Source: Omphalotus guepiniiformis (taxonomy: Eukaryota > Basidiomycota > Agaricomycetes > Agaricales > Omphalotaceae). From it: a DNA stretch of 64,000 nt. The number at the start of each line of letters is the position of its first letter. Positions within the stretch are counted from its first letter, which is position 1. The notes beneath the pieces are model-generated. The model ran no database searches and was not told the origin of the DNA. It saw only the letters and a program-made list of their open reading frames with translations. The position numbers and the translations under genes were made by a program. Where the stretch lies: the NCBI GenBank assembly GCA_028554645.1, contig JAQOOI010000015.1, positions 310,001 through 374,000 of the forward strand, given 5' to 3'. Positions 47,510 through 59,340 of the stretch are shown here, one piece after another.

Positions 47510-48090
47510 GATGAGAGGATACAAGACTTGCCTTAGGCACTGGCTAGTGGACGAGCGCCTGCTCTGGATGATTGAAGAGAATGCAGCTCCTCGTCCACAC
47601 AAACGGTGGAAACGGCGGCAAGTGAGTGGTCGCATCAGAGCGCGCGGCGCCCACATGACAAAGCATCTCATCTCAGCTGCTTCCACAGCAAATTGCGCCT
47701 GTAACTGCATTTCCAGTCACTGCTTCAAGCCGAGGTCCTAATCGTCAATGAAATCTTCACTTTGGGATACAATCTGAAAGCTATTATGTTCGAGGATCTC
47801 TTTGCTGGCACCGAGCTCGACGTCTTGGTGCCCGAGTCTGAACCGCAACTTCCTTCTACAGGACCTGAAAGTTGTTCGGCTGGTTGGGATGCGGATGAAT
47901 GGCTTGCCAGCTTACAGAGGTTGGATCGAAAGCAGGCATTCTTTGGTCAGTCTATGTCTTGCATTTCATTTTCCTGAGCATTCCGTGACAAAGTTTACTA
48001 GATGAACATTTACAGATGCTCCTCACTTTACGAATGCCGCATATATCCGATGTCGAGCCAGCCAACGAGATTGAGCCACCGCGACACATT
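45760..48090. repeat. Left arm of a large inverted repeat
   Basis: FunK1 copy 3 exons 1-3, the divergent promoter and the first exon of Trs65 are repeated in opposite orientation at about 57012-59340 with very few differences. The FunK1 exon 2 products differ at only a handful of 340 residues. The spacer of about 8.9 kb contains the rest of Trs65 and SNX3. Confidence 0.85.
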
Positions 48091-51000
48091 CTCTCTTTCC
48101 TGACACAACTTCAGGTCTCGCTCGAGGTGTCTTATATCCCAACCGCACCAGCAGCACAAGATGCGGTTTCTCCTAATATTACTCGAGATAACTCGCCAAA
48201 TCCAAGTGGACTAGGTCCTACACCACGTTCTGCGTCTACGCGTTTCACTGTGACTACACCACCTCTTTCTGGGGGAGCATCAAGCCCGCCTCCACGAACG
48301 GCGAGCTTGAAGAAACCAGCGAACCTGAACCTTTCTTTGTCACCCAATACTCACGGAAACCCTGGCCGTCTGTCTCCAAATCCGAACGCTCATCCGTCTA
48401 TCTTACCGCCTGCTACCCCCAATCCAACGCCTGCTACAGCGGCAGTGGACCGGAGGTATGTGCAAGCGGAGGGGGTGGTGCTTACTACGAAGATTTGGGG
48501 GCAGGGTGATAAGGGCAAGGTTGCAGGCAATACCGATGAGAAGGACAAGCTTCTGAGTACAGTTGAGAAAGGGGACCAGGCGCAGGTACAAGGGACCGAG
48601 AGAGAGACTACGGATAGTTTCAATTTGTTTTGGTCGAAGAAAGAGAAGGCATGGGTGGCAGTGTATAAAATGGTCTTTGACGTCGGTGGGTACGCTGTGA
48701 CGAAGTTTTCTTCTGCGATACTAACTTAGTCCGGTAAATCTAGCTTTCCTTCGGCTTCCTTTCACCTCGCCTCTGCTTTGCCTTACACTCTCTGCCACAC
48801 TCCGAGATAAACCACCTTCCTTAAGTTCTTCGAGCCCTCTTGCAACATACATCACCTCACTTGGCCTCGGTGGACTCTCCACTCCAGCCTCGCCACTATC
48901 TCCTTCCTCTCCTCAAACGGCCCAACAGGAAACTCAGCTTCCAGAAGCGGAGGAGGACATATTGACAGGCCCACCCGAGCTGAATCTTCTTGAAGGTCTT
49001 TATGCTGGACCAACATTCGCACCGCCTTCTGCACTACACTTTGCCAAACACCACCCAACGTCATCCCCCGGGAGCAGGAGCGCTGCATCAAGTCCAATCA
49101 CCGCATCGAGCCAGACATCACAACTTATGATCGACGACGAAGGAGCTCTCAACCTTCCGTCTACTCGCCTGGGATCCAAGACTCGCTCGGCTTTATTCTC
49201 CCTTCCCCCTGTGCAGCCAGATTCTCCCATGTCTTCAGCGCTGGTCACACCTTCGCCACTGCCTGGGCAACTTTCTGTGCTACCCAGTGGATTTGGGGCA
49301 GGAAAAGGGCACGTGCGTCAAGCAACTCAAGGGAGGGGGAAGGCTGTACTCCGGAAGAGTTTCAGGAAGACGTTGCGTACTACGAGCGGTCTTAGGGTCC
49401 GGATGCGGACGGTGTTCGTGCCTGCAATGTTGCTTGAAGGGGAGGACGAGGGATATGGCGGGTCTGAGGAGGAGGAGGAGGATTTGAAGGATGTGAATCT
49501 CGATGACCAAAAAGATGATGCGAGTGAACGTCAGGGTGATGGGAGCGACGATGAGACTAGTTCAGATGAGGATGAGGATGAGGATAACGAGCAAGATCCA
49601 GACCGTCTTACCTCCGGTGCCTCTGAACGCACTGTTGTTCTTTGTGTTGAGATCGAGAATGAAGGCGAGCTAGCAGAGTATCGTAATCTCGTCCAACCTC
49701 CTGGATTCTTGGTAGAGAAGGTCGACGTTTCAATTACTGGAAGCGCTGGTCGTGGGGATGACGGTGCTACTGCTACCCTAGTTAGATGGTGTCCGACTCG
49801 AGATAATGTCGACGCAGCAGCGAAAACATTTCAACGGAAGGGAAGAGGGAAGAAAAGCTCTCAGGGTGGAACTGGTAAATTTCCACTACACCTTGCCTCG
49901 CATGAGCAGCATAACCTCTTATATGCAGTGACTTTCCTGCGTTCACCTGCGGAGGAAGCACTAGACGGTGTTGGCGCGTTGCTAAATCCAAATCTCTTAA
50001 CTGGTGTGGGAGTGAACTCATTACCTAGCGCGGGAGTCGGGGTTGGTGGCGCTAGCGGGTTACAGAGCCCGGGTGCGGACAAGGCCCTACAGCGGGCAGT
50101 GACTATCAATATCTTTGGAAAGCCCTACTTTCTCTCATCCGAGTCTCGGTCAATTGCCCACTCGGATGTGACAACCAAGGATCTCAATTACCCGACAACA
50201 ACCTTTTCATCCCGGTGGAACTGTGTCTTAGATCTATCTCTTTCGCAACACCATCATTTGCAAAATTACGATGAGGAATACGGCGAGCCTACTCCTGTTG
50301 GCGGCATACAAACAGGCAACGCTCGCAATAACAACAATGTCCTACCAGAACCGGCTTCCCCGTTCCCCGTTTCTGTCTCCTTCAGTAATTCATCCTTTCC
50401 CTCCCTCCCACCATCTTCCACGTACCCATCTTTCGCGTCTATAATATCGCCCCGTGATCGACGCTCGCTTGGGCTTGACCTTGGTTCCACATCTGGTGGT
50501 GGAAGCACGGCTTCGTCACCAGGACGGAGATTCAGCCTTGGTGTCGGCTTTCCGTCTGTCTCTGGGGCAGCTACGGCTGGTATGGCTGAGAAGCGACATA
50601 CGCTGCCTAAATTGCCTGGGCTAAGTGGAGTACCTGCCCGGGTGCGCTCGGCTGGTGCTGGATTCCCCGGGACGAACGGCAGTGGTGGTATTGGTGGTAT
50701 AACCCAAAGGCCAGCATCGGCTCTAGGTGGTGTGAGAGATAAGAGAGAAAGTTTGGGCGTTTCAAGCGCACGAGAAAGAAGGGACAGTTTACCTACCTCT
50801 GTTGCTAGCTCCGGTGCTGGTTATGCGACAGGGACAAAGTACGCACCTCCATCTGTGTCCATGATGGCTGCGGTTCAACAGGGCCATCTGCGTTCTCCAA
50901 CCACCTATGAAGCACCTCCACCGCCACCTTTCAAAGATTATCCGCATAGTGCAACAATTGGGGGGAATGGTGGTACTGTTAGATCGGGAGGTCTATCTGT

Positions 51001-51946
51001 CGCCATTCCTTCTATTGATCAGAGTATCAGTTTGGCTGGCGGGTTGGTTGAAGGTGCTGGGATGATACCGCCAGTAACACCAGCCTACCCAGCCTACCCG
51101 ACCAACGCCAATACTTCGCCCGCTGGAATGCAGCCTCCAACTCCCTCTCAAGGGCCCATCATTCCTCACGGTGGAAACATGCCTCCGAACAGCGCGAGTA
51201 GTTCTGGAGCTGGGTATGTCGGGCCTAGCGTCGAGGTACGCCGCGAGCGAGGTATAAGCGGGGTGACATACGATCCTAACGGTATAGCGAATACACCTGT
51301 GCCACCGACCCCTGGGCCTATTGTCAGTATGGCTGGTCAGGGCGGCGCAGATACCGCATTTGATGAAAATCATGACAGAGATGAGGATGGGGAGACAAAT
51401 GGAGCACAGTCTATTGTTGTTTCTGTGGGAATACTACCTACGACTTCCAACACTTCCACGTTTCCGCCCACGTCACTACACCAGCAGAATGCTAATTCTG
51501 AGCTGATATACCCCTTGTCGACGTTCACCCTCGATATCTTCGTCTTTAACCGGTCTGGATGGACACGACGGTTCGAAGTAAGCTGTCCTGATGAACGCTC
51601 GCGCCGAAAGCGTCGCGAGCTTGCATCACAACAAAGCAATCGACAGCATCCTCGTTCGTCTTTGGACTGGACAAAGGGGTACACTGCACCCGGTGTGCTT
51701 CCTCTGGAGAACAGAGTACGCGTCGGTCCGTTACTGCCATCGGCCTGTCAGTCTGTGCGCATGAAGTTCCTCGCCGTTACCCCTGGTGTTCATTCGATTG
51801 ACACCTTAACACTGACGGACGTTGAAAGTGGGTTTTCGATGAACTTGAGGTGAGATTTCTCTGTATGGGCTAGCGAGGTTCCTAATGTTGACTGACTGCA
51901 TGGTAGGTCTGTGATAGATGTGGTCGTTCATGAGCCACCAACATAG
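47786..51946 (+). CDS. TRS65: TRAPPII complex subunit Trs65-like protein
   Basis: Four exons: 47786-47945, 48002-48685, 48744-51849 and 51907-51946, 1329 residues. It starts MFEDLFAGTELDVLVPESEP, continues with WDADEWLASLQRLDRKQAFF and LLTLRMPHISDVEP. After a Pro/Ser-rich linker it has YVQAEGVVLTTKIWG and FNLFWSKKEKAWVAVYKMV, then AFLRLPFTSPLLCLTLSATL. A long low-complexity middle with an acidic run (DDETSSDEDEDEDNEQD) precedes the C-terminal Ig-like region ending KFLAVTPGVHSIDTLTLTD and SVIDVVVHEPP. This layout fits the fungal TRAPP-II-specific subunit Trs65, which helps the complex act as exchange factor for Ypt31/32 in late Golgi traffic. The assignment is from recalled family features. 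It is the only intact copy; all others in the window are fragments. It is divergent from FunK1 copy 3. Confidence 0.82.
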
Positions 51947-52241
51947 AGTGCGCGGAGGATGATTTGTGTTAAAGTTAACTTATTGCCTTTTCTTTTTACC
52001 GATACCTTTCATGCCTTCGCCTCTCGGTTGCGCTGCTTTAACGGAGAAACATAATAGATTGGGAAAGAAGGAAGAATGGTTTGGGGCTAAATCATACAAT
52101 GAGAGCATAAACAGAAAGGACAACAGCGTAAGTGAACAAGGGAGGAAGTGAGTGGAAAAAGCACGAAGGAAAATCATAGTGTTTATGTGCATAGGTGCAA
52201 CCCAAGCTTGTCGTCCTTCAGCGTTGGTAGTGCGGGCAGAC

Positions 52242-52995
52242 TCAGAGCCACTGCGACTTGTCCCAAGCAGGATCCTGGAGGAAGGCACATAAAACCTTGC
52301 TTCCAGTCTAGAAAATGAACTCGCGTAAGCGCTCATTGAAAATGCCAGACAAGCTATGCATAACGTTACACACCTGTAGTAGAGGGTGGCCAGCCACTAT
52401 ACTCAAGAACCTTTCCAAGCCTTCCCTTCGACTCTCAATGACCTCATCTGAGAACCTATTGGTAAAAACCTTCCCAGGAAGAGGCGGGATGTTGACTCGA
52501 GTGGATTCTCGCTCAAGAATATCACGGAAAGCCTCGAAGTCAGAATAGCGCCGGCGAACAAGGGAGTGTCGTAGTTTGAAGGCGGGAATGTTCGTCTATA
52601 GACAATGAAAGTTAAGAACAATGAGGATGTGGGACAAGGCTCACGCATAGTAGCATTTACCTTGCAAACTATCTCATAATCAGTATACATCTTCCTCCCG
52701 AATCCTAAGCCATTTGGAACAAAATAAGTCATCCCCTCCTCACGGAACTTATCAACAAAGACATACCGTGAGTCTGAGGATTTCTAACCTCAATTTCCAA
52801 GAAACTTTCAGGAACACTATACATTTCCTCAATCTGCAAGCAAAATAAGAATAGTCCTGTATAAGTTCAACGTGTTATGACGAAAAGGAATAAATTAAGA
52901 ATGATAGGAAATAGAGCACTTACGGTTTGTTCTCTCCCAGTTAGTCTGGGGTCATCAAAGGCGCTGACACGCGCAAAAGGCGACACTGTAGTCAT
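52242..52995 (-). CDS. SNX3: Sorting nexin SNX3/Grd19, PX-domain protein
   Basis: Five minus-strand exons, 52995-52924, 52833-52767, 52704-52661, 52595-52374 and 52307-52242, give 156 residues, the usual size for this family. The protein starts [16 protein letters not shown], then [20 protein letters not shown] and [19 protein letters not shown]. The PX core has [19 protein letters not shown] (Arg and Tyr expected to hold phosphatidylinositol 3-phosphate), the IPPLPGK loop, and [20 protein letters not shown]. It ends [17 protein letters not shown]3/Grd19 acts on endosomes, where it binds PI3P and works with retromer to return cargo to the Golgi. It lies tail-to-tail with the Trs65-like gene, with about 300 bp between stop codons. 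Everything expected is present. Confidence 0.93.
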
Positions 52996-54473
52996 CGTTG
53001 GGTGGAGGGAAGGAGTCAAGTCGAGTCGAATACTGGCGGCAGTGCTAATCCGACAATGCTGTGACTTTTCAGGTCACACGGTGTGACGAGATTACTAAGA
53101 CTGGTCCGTGCGCTACTATTGAGGCTCCCGTCTATTCAATAGGCCTGCATAAGTTTTTCGTTTTTCTTTTTTTCTTCAGGAAAATCAACGTACGAGTTTA
53201 CGAGCAAGTCATCAACTTCAGGCACGAGATACGAGGCTTGAAGTCAGGAAGGACCCAGGAAGGACTCAGGAAGGACCCAGTTCTCAGTTCTCATGTCTTG
53301 CACTATGGCCTACAAGCACTCCAACACTGGCACAAGCGGAAAAGTAGCAGCTTCTGGGCAGGAATTCTATGGATATCGCAAGGATCTGATATGCCTGAGT
53401 TATCGCTGTTGTCGTAACTCTGCTCATAACATATGGACATCTCTTTCCAAGGAAAGTTTGCCTAACATTTCCACGAAAGTGCGTATCCCTTCATCGGACC
53501 TTCTTATAGCGACTCCCCTTCTTTCTGCTTTAGATTTTGCCCGCCTGACTGGCGCTTTCGGTTCGTAGCAGGGATGGTCGGATTCATAGTGCTACTTCAG
53601 GTTACACGTACGCTTACGTTCCAAGCTATACTGTATATGTCACCTTCTCCCCGCAAGCTTTAGTTGTGGCATCATGATAACTACACAAGACATCGCACGC
53701 TTCTCGCCGCTGAGGTGGACTCTCCCAACATTACAGAACATGAGTGAAGCACGAGGTGTTGGTCTTTCGCCCGAGCAGACCGAAAACGGTTTACTATGTG
53801 GATGGGCTTGTAAGAATTCGATGAGTAATAATTCGGGAGAGTTTTTTAGAAACTCTGGTAGGGCCGATGTATCTCCGAGCCACCCTAGCTTGAATGGCTA
53901 AGTATGACGACAGGATGTGCCAGTTTTACAAGGGTCCCAAGTCACCGTACTAGACAGCCCACGTCACAACGAAATTTTCTCTTGCGAGCACCAAAGGTAA
54001 CTAATGTATGCAGTCCAACGCATGCTGGTATAATTAATGTGATGTTCCAGTAAAGATCTATTTAAATGTAATGTCACCGAAATCTAGCTTCCCCTCTCTA
54101 GTCTAGACAAGAAAGTAAGGTAATCGAATAAGTATAGTCGTCAAAATCACCTCAGTCCCCCGAAAAGAAATGAGCGCGGTGTAATAGGTTCGGCAACCTG
54201 GCTATAGACAGCAGCTTCGCTGCTGCACAGTAAGCAGGGGTTTGCGGTAAATGTTCCAACGAGAGACCGACCATACGCCTGACGACATCACATTCCCATC
54301 TCACAAGCTAGCGTCGTGCATCTGCCTGATCCTACCGCCATTGGTGGAATCCAGGACGAACAAAGAACACGTCACAAATTAAGGGGACGGCAAAGAATCA
54401 TGAGTATAGTATGAGGGGATCAATAATGTCACTGTTAAGAACACCATTGAGCTTTAAACCAAATGAAGGTAAG
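52996..54473. other. Intergenic, no gene recognised
   Basis: Upstream of SNX3. Open frames of up to about 118 codons (53061-53417, 53293-53568, 53674-53901) lack motifs and splice consistency. A near-tandem GGAAGGACCCAGGAAGGACTC repeat occurs around 53250-53280. Confidence 0.45.
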
Positions 54474-54713
54474 CTATCTCACCTGGCGAAGCTGTACACT
54501 AGTCACTTTTTTCTCCAACTCCTGTATTCTCTCCAACTTCACTTCATGAAACTCCTTCAACATCTTTGATTGCTCTGTCTTGAGCTTATGAAATGCCGCA
54601 TCGAGCTCGTGGTGCCAAGGATACAGCACTGTAGTCTGAAAGACGAGAGCGGCAGAGGCTATTGAGAAATTGAGGTAAGGTAGGAGTTTGCGAGCGGTAG
54701 GACCGAGGACCAT
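54474..54713 (-). CDS. Small helical protein with possible membrane segment
   Basis: The frame from the ATG at 54713 gives 79 residues, or 77 if the GTGAGA after LRQ is used as an intron donor, since the next likely acceptor (TTAACAG) leads directly to TGA. The N-terminus LLPYLNFSIASAALVFQTTV is hydrophobic and could be a membrane helix. It is followed by YPWHHELDAAFHKL and a long charged helix rich in Glu and Lys (LKEFHEVKLERIQELEKKV) that could form a coiled coil. The regular pattern and codon use suggest a genuine small protein, perhaps mitochondrial or membrane-attached, but no family was recognised. Confidence 0.5.
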   Translation of the reverse strand: MVLGPTARKLLPYLNFSIASAALVFQTTVLYPWHHELDAAFHKLKTEQSKMLKEFHEVKLERIQELEKKVTSVQLRQVR

Positions 54714-56129
54714 GCTTGAAGTACGATTGATTGTAAAGCTCGTCGAAAAAGAAATACAGACAGGAGCTGAAGAAATTCAGCGTCAGAAATGAATGTGTCG
54801 TGGAAGTAGGAAACAAAGATGGGCCGCACCTGTGCAAGGAAGTCCGAAACTTTATATCTTTTTTATCACAAGGCGGAATAAATCGGTGATATGGTGATCC
54901 GGTCCGGATATCTACGATAAGATCCAGATCACGTGTCATATGACGACATCCGCAACAAATAAAATAATTTGTAAGATCAAGAGCCCTTTGCCCTTTGACA
55001 CATCGACGTCACTCGTCCACTCAGGCCTTACAGTAGCCAGTCTCAAACATAGTCAGGTGCGGCATAGGAATACAGCAGCGGACACCCCAAAGGCACCTAA
55101 CCAATCAGTGGATTCCAATCATCATTTGTCTTTCGCAAAAGCAGTCCTTACGATCAACATCATTGCTTGCTACACTGAGAATGACCGCAACAACACTCAC
55201 TCTGATATCCGTTTGGGTCAGCAAGTAAACCAGCATGCGATCCAACTCGATGAATTTGCCGTGACTTCCGATGTGGCACAATTAGATATGTTCTGCCATC
55301 TACGAGAATGACTTTCATTAGATGCATAGCAGGATATTGTTTTCTATGGTGGTTGACTCGAACTGGTATTAGGATGCTCTTTCGAATGATGGTGGTGAGC
55401 AATCTCCTTGCAAATAACAAAACACACTTCATTGGCGTTGTGTGCCAAGTCTATTGTAGATCCCCTCGATTTCGAGCAAGGGTATTTGTGCCAAGTTTCA
55501 TTCGTGCTTCGTTTATATGAAGTGCCCCGGTAGAAGCCTAAGCCGCGTCAACGACGAGGTCCATATCTCCAAGTGAAGAGCAGCATTCGGACTGGAGAGG
55601 ACATGTTGAACCATGAGTAAACATTTTGACGACGAGAAAGGTATGTAGCCTCTCGATATCGAAAGATTGTATCGCTTTGGGTCCTCGTAGTGTACAGTTT
55701 GGTATTCACCGACTATATGCGCAAATGAAGATTGATACGGAACTCAAACAATGGTGCGGTGCATTGAAGGCAGAGCTCCTTGACCTGGCAGCTCCGACAC
55801 TGATAAGACTCGGCATTCATTTGCGAGTGCATTGAAGGCGGAGCTCTTTAGATCTGGCAGCTCCAACAGTGACCCACAACAAGACTTAGCATTCAGTGTT
55901 TTGTGATGAGGAGGGTCGTTCAACAAGCTACAGACTCACCCCAATTCACCTGTCGAGTGTGAAAGTGAAATATATCGTTGTCAATATCACTCGTAGGGGG
56001 AACTGCTTCTTCTGTTCTTGAATGCGGCCCAAGAGCACATCTTCTGCGTTCTTGGATCATCCACTGCGGTAGTCGCTGAATGGCTCAGCTCACATGTATG
56101 TGGCATTCGTACAGTCAAAGGCGTGTAAA
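54714..56129. other. Intergenic, no gene recognised
   Basis: Scattered short frames only. A local repeat is visible near 55770-55865, where 'gcattgaaggcagagctcct' and 'gcattgaaggcggagctctt' recur about 75 bp apart with matching flanks. Confidence 0.45.
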
Positions 56130-56290
56130 ATGTCATCTACAGAATTCGTCACAGCTCAATAATAATGAATAGAACTGACCAAAGAATCCTGCTATCGATC
56201 TAGGATCTTTCAGGCTAGCAATCCATTCATCCGGCCTCAACCGGCGTGTCACAACCAGCCCAAAACTTGTCAGATGTAGCACGGGAAGGA
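56130..56290 (-). pseudogene. Trs65 exon 1 fragment
   Basis: The minus strand reads RRLRPDEWIASLKDPRSIAGFFGQ, the counterpart of WDADEWLASLQRLDRKQAFFGQ at the end of Trs65 exon 1, including the intron donor after the Phe-Phe pair. It is separate from the larger fragment at 56745-57340. Confidence 0.6.
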
Positions 56291-56589
56291 TGCGAAAATC
56301 AGAGACAAGTTGTAATTTAAGAAAGAAAGCCTTTGACCCACTCTTCCCACGCATAACTACTCCGACACTGAACGTTGAACAGTTGAGCGCTGGTACGTCT
56401 TCGGTGGGGAAGATTCAGTCTCATCCGGACCGGCACCTACATCCTGCGTCGACGAAGACTGTACACTATCCGTGGCAGTAGAAACGTCAAGGTTAATTGA
56501 GAGGCGGTGATTTTCTCCCTTCTGAACCGCTTTCTGCTTTATCAATGTACGGAGTGCTGCAAAGGTCTTTTTCACCGCGTTGCTTTTGC

Positions 56590-56740
56590 CTAGACTGCAG
56601 TAAGAATCATTTAGAAAAACCGTGTTGGCATGCGAGCCCATCAATTCAGGTGCGTCGTGAATATATTGAACGCTGCTTGGTGTCTTACCACGACCTGGCA
56701 CCCAGCCTCCTACTTTGGAGATGTACAAATTTCGGGGCAT
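56590..56740 (+). pseudogene. Fragment of the monooxygenase gene
   Basis: 'gttggcatgcgagcccatcaattcaggtg' through 'ttggtgtcttaccacgacc' and 'ttttggagatgtacaaatt' (allowing mismatches) matches 40608-40722, the end of exon 3, intron 3 and start of exon 4 of the aromatic monooxygenase. The reading is broken. It abuts Trs65 debris of opposite orientation, so an intron-containing genomic piece was moved. Confidence 0.7.
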
Positions 56741-56744
56741 CCCA

Positions 56745-57340
56745 GGACAGCTTTGCCCTCCGTTGAGTTGGTGTACGTGCACTGCCCCTCCTGCCCCAGC
56801 AAATCCACTAGGGTAGCGCAGAAAGTTGTCCAGGGAGTGGGGTAGATGTCACCAGCCGCTGAAGGCATAGGAAAATCTGGCTGGATGGGAGGAAGGGATA
56901 AGAACGCCGAGCGAGTCTTGGATCCCAGGGGGTGGATTGAAGGACAACCGCTCCTTTGTCGTGGATCTGACCCTTGAGCTATCTGGCTCGATGCGGATTG
57001 AAGTTGACGTAGAATGTGTCGCGGTGGCTCAATCTCGTTGGCTGGCTCGACATCGAATATATGCGGCATTCGTAAAGTGAGGAGCGTCTGTAAATGTTCA
57101 TCTAGTAAACTTTGTCACGGAATGCTCAGGAAAATGAAATGCAAGACATAGACTGACCAAAGAATGCCTGCTTTCGATCCAACCTCTGTAAGCTAGCAAG
57201 CCATTCATCCGCATCCCAACCAGCCGAACAACTTTCAGGTCCTGTAGAAGGAAGTTGCGGTTCAGACTCGGGCACCAAGACGTCGAGCTCGGTGCTAGCA
57301 AAGAGATCCTCGAACATAATAGCTTTCAGATTGTATCCCA
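56745..57340 (-). pseudogene. Trs65 pseudogene, rearranged
   Basis: Minus-strand reading from 57316: exon 1 (LFASTELDVLVPESEPQLPS, EWLASLQRLDRKQAFF), intron 1 and the start of exon 2 (MPHIFDVEPANEIEPPRHIL) are nearly identical to the intact gene. At about 57005 it jumps to an exon 3 segment (LGSKTRSAFLSLPPIQPDFP). That segment ends in the same odd QEGQCTYTNSTEGKAV stretch seen at the end of the 12.6-13.8 kb pseudogene. No function is possible. Confidence 0.8.
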
Positions 57341-59340
57341 AAGTGAAGATTTCATTGACGATTAGGACCTCGGCTTGAAGCGGTGACTGAAAATGCAGTT
57401 ACAGGCGCAACTTGCTGTGGAAGCAGCTGAGATGAGATGCTTTGTCATGTGGGCGCCGCGCGCTCTGATGCGACCACTCACTTGCCGCCGTTTCCACCGT
57501 TTGTGTGGACGAGGAGCTGCATTCTCTTCAATCATCCAGAGCAGGCGCTCGTCCACTAGCCAGTGCCTAAGGCAAGTCTTGTATCCTCTCATCATGTTAT
57601 CAGCTAACTCACAAGAAATTCAGGCTCGTAGCTTTTCGTCCAGGCGTCGTTTTTGCTTCCTCGAAACGATTGCAACCCTTACCGGCCTCATCCATAGCCA
57701 AAGGACAAGTCGAACTCCCAGTTTCCTCACCTCAATCACATCAGACAAAGGGCACCTATTCCAGCCTTGGTTCAGTCATATCAACTTCGCTAAATATTCA
57801 CGACACTGAGATAAAAGATAACGTTCTGGGGCCTATATCAGCAACCAATTTTGTTGACCATTATTTCCCAGATGCAGGAGAAGTTCCCTGGGATCAGAAG
57901 GAGAGCTCGCTCAACGGACTTTTGCGAGTTAGCAGGGTCAAAAACGAGGTAGAGCTACATAAGATTCTGGTCAGTCTCTCTCAAGTCTCGCTTCTTGGCA
58001 TTGTAAGAGTTGCTAATCAACCCCTTATAGATTGATGCACTCAGCACGTTTTGTGATGGTCGAATGGAGCTTGTCAATACCTCTAATCATGTGGACAGAG
58101 TGAATGCTGGACGGGAGCAAGATCAAGTAAAGCCGGATATCATTTTGTATAAGGTGAATTCAGGAAGAACCCGGCGGATGGATATGTCTCTTGCCCAGAC
58201 GCATTTCGTGGTCAAGTTCGATGGACAAGATGACCCGTTCGCTGACGCTCGCAGGGAAGATTCACCCTTCGTAAACAATACTAAGAAATCCTTGCAAACA
58301 CTAGGTCAACTCACAAGCCATGCCATCGCCCAATTCTCACAGCAGTATCGCACGCACCTGTTCAGTGTATTCATTCAGAAGCAATGGGTTAGGCTCATAC
58401 ATTGGGACCGGGCTGGTGCAGTGGTAACTGAGAAATTCGACATTAGCGCCCTCGAGGGAGCCAAACTCCTTGCCGAGTTCCTTTGTCGATTCAGTCAAGC
58501 ATCGGATGCCACTCGCGGTTTGGACGAGACAGTCACGATTCCTGGTGAGGCAGATGCAGAGCACGTCGGACAAGCTCGAAAGGAACTTGGGTTGAGCCCC
58601 ACGGCTCCTATATGGAAGTTCGGTGTCTATGATGACACGAAGGAGGGTGAAGTGAATTATTGCTATGGTAGTCACCCTCGCTTCCGCGGTCGAAGTGCTC
58701 TTACTGGCCGTTGCACTCGTTGTATACCGGTCTGGTATCCGGTGAAGAAGCGATGCGTTCTTCTGAAAGATACATGGCGTGTCGTTGGGGAAGGTATGGT
58801 GAAGGAAGGTGTCATCTATAGGAAGCTACAGGCAGTGAAAGTGCACAATATCCCAGAATGTCATCAAGCCGGTGACATTCCTCTTCCTCACCATCAAACT
58901 ACAACATGCGACGTCGATCTTTCAGGAAGTGAAACCAGAACCTTCCGCCAGCATCAACATTATCGACTGCTTCTGGACGATGTGGGTGAAGACCTCACGC
59001 ACTTCGACAATACTCGTACGATGGTTCGTGCTATGAAAGATGCCATGCAAGGTGAGTATATGCTACTTCCTATTCCCTCTGTCTCTAATGAAAACATCAT
59101 TAGCACACCATGAGGCTTACGAAAAAGCCGGGATCTTGCATGGCGACCTCAGTACGGGGAATATCTTGATAGGGAAGGATGGGAATGGATATTTGATTGA
59201 CTGGGATCTCTCGAAGCCGGTGGCAGACCTCGGAATGGGAGCACGTCAATTTATACGCACGGTACGTCTTCATCGTTTGTCCCTATGATGGCCCGGCATG
59301 AAATTGTTCACTCTTTCAGGGCACCTGGCAATTCATTGCG
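57012..59340. repeat. Right arm of a large inverted repeat
   Basis: Counterpart of 45760-48090 in opposite orientation: Trs65 exon 1 (minus), shared promoter, and FunK1 exons 1-3 (plus). Homology on the Trs65 side ends within exon 2 near 57012; on the kinase side it changes in character near the start of FunK1 exon 4. Confidence 0.85.

Noticed and set aside
47294..47710. 138-codon frame as a separate gene antisense to nothing
   Set aside because: Most of it is FunK1 copy 3 exon 1 read in the wrong frame; only its first 60 codons might be used, as an alternative FunK1 5' exon.
53061..53901. Series of 70-118-codon frames upstream of SNX3
   Set aside because: No shared motif, overlapping frames, and no splice combination gives a longer product.
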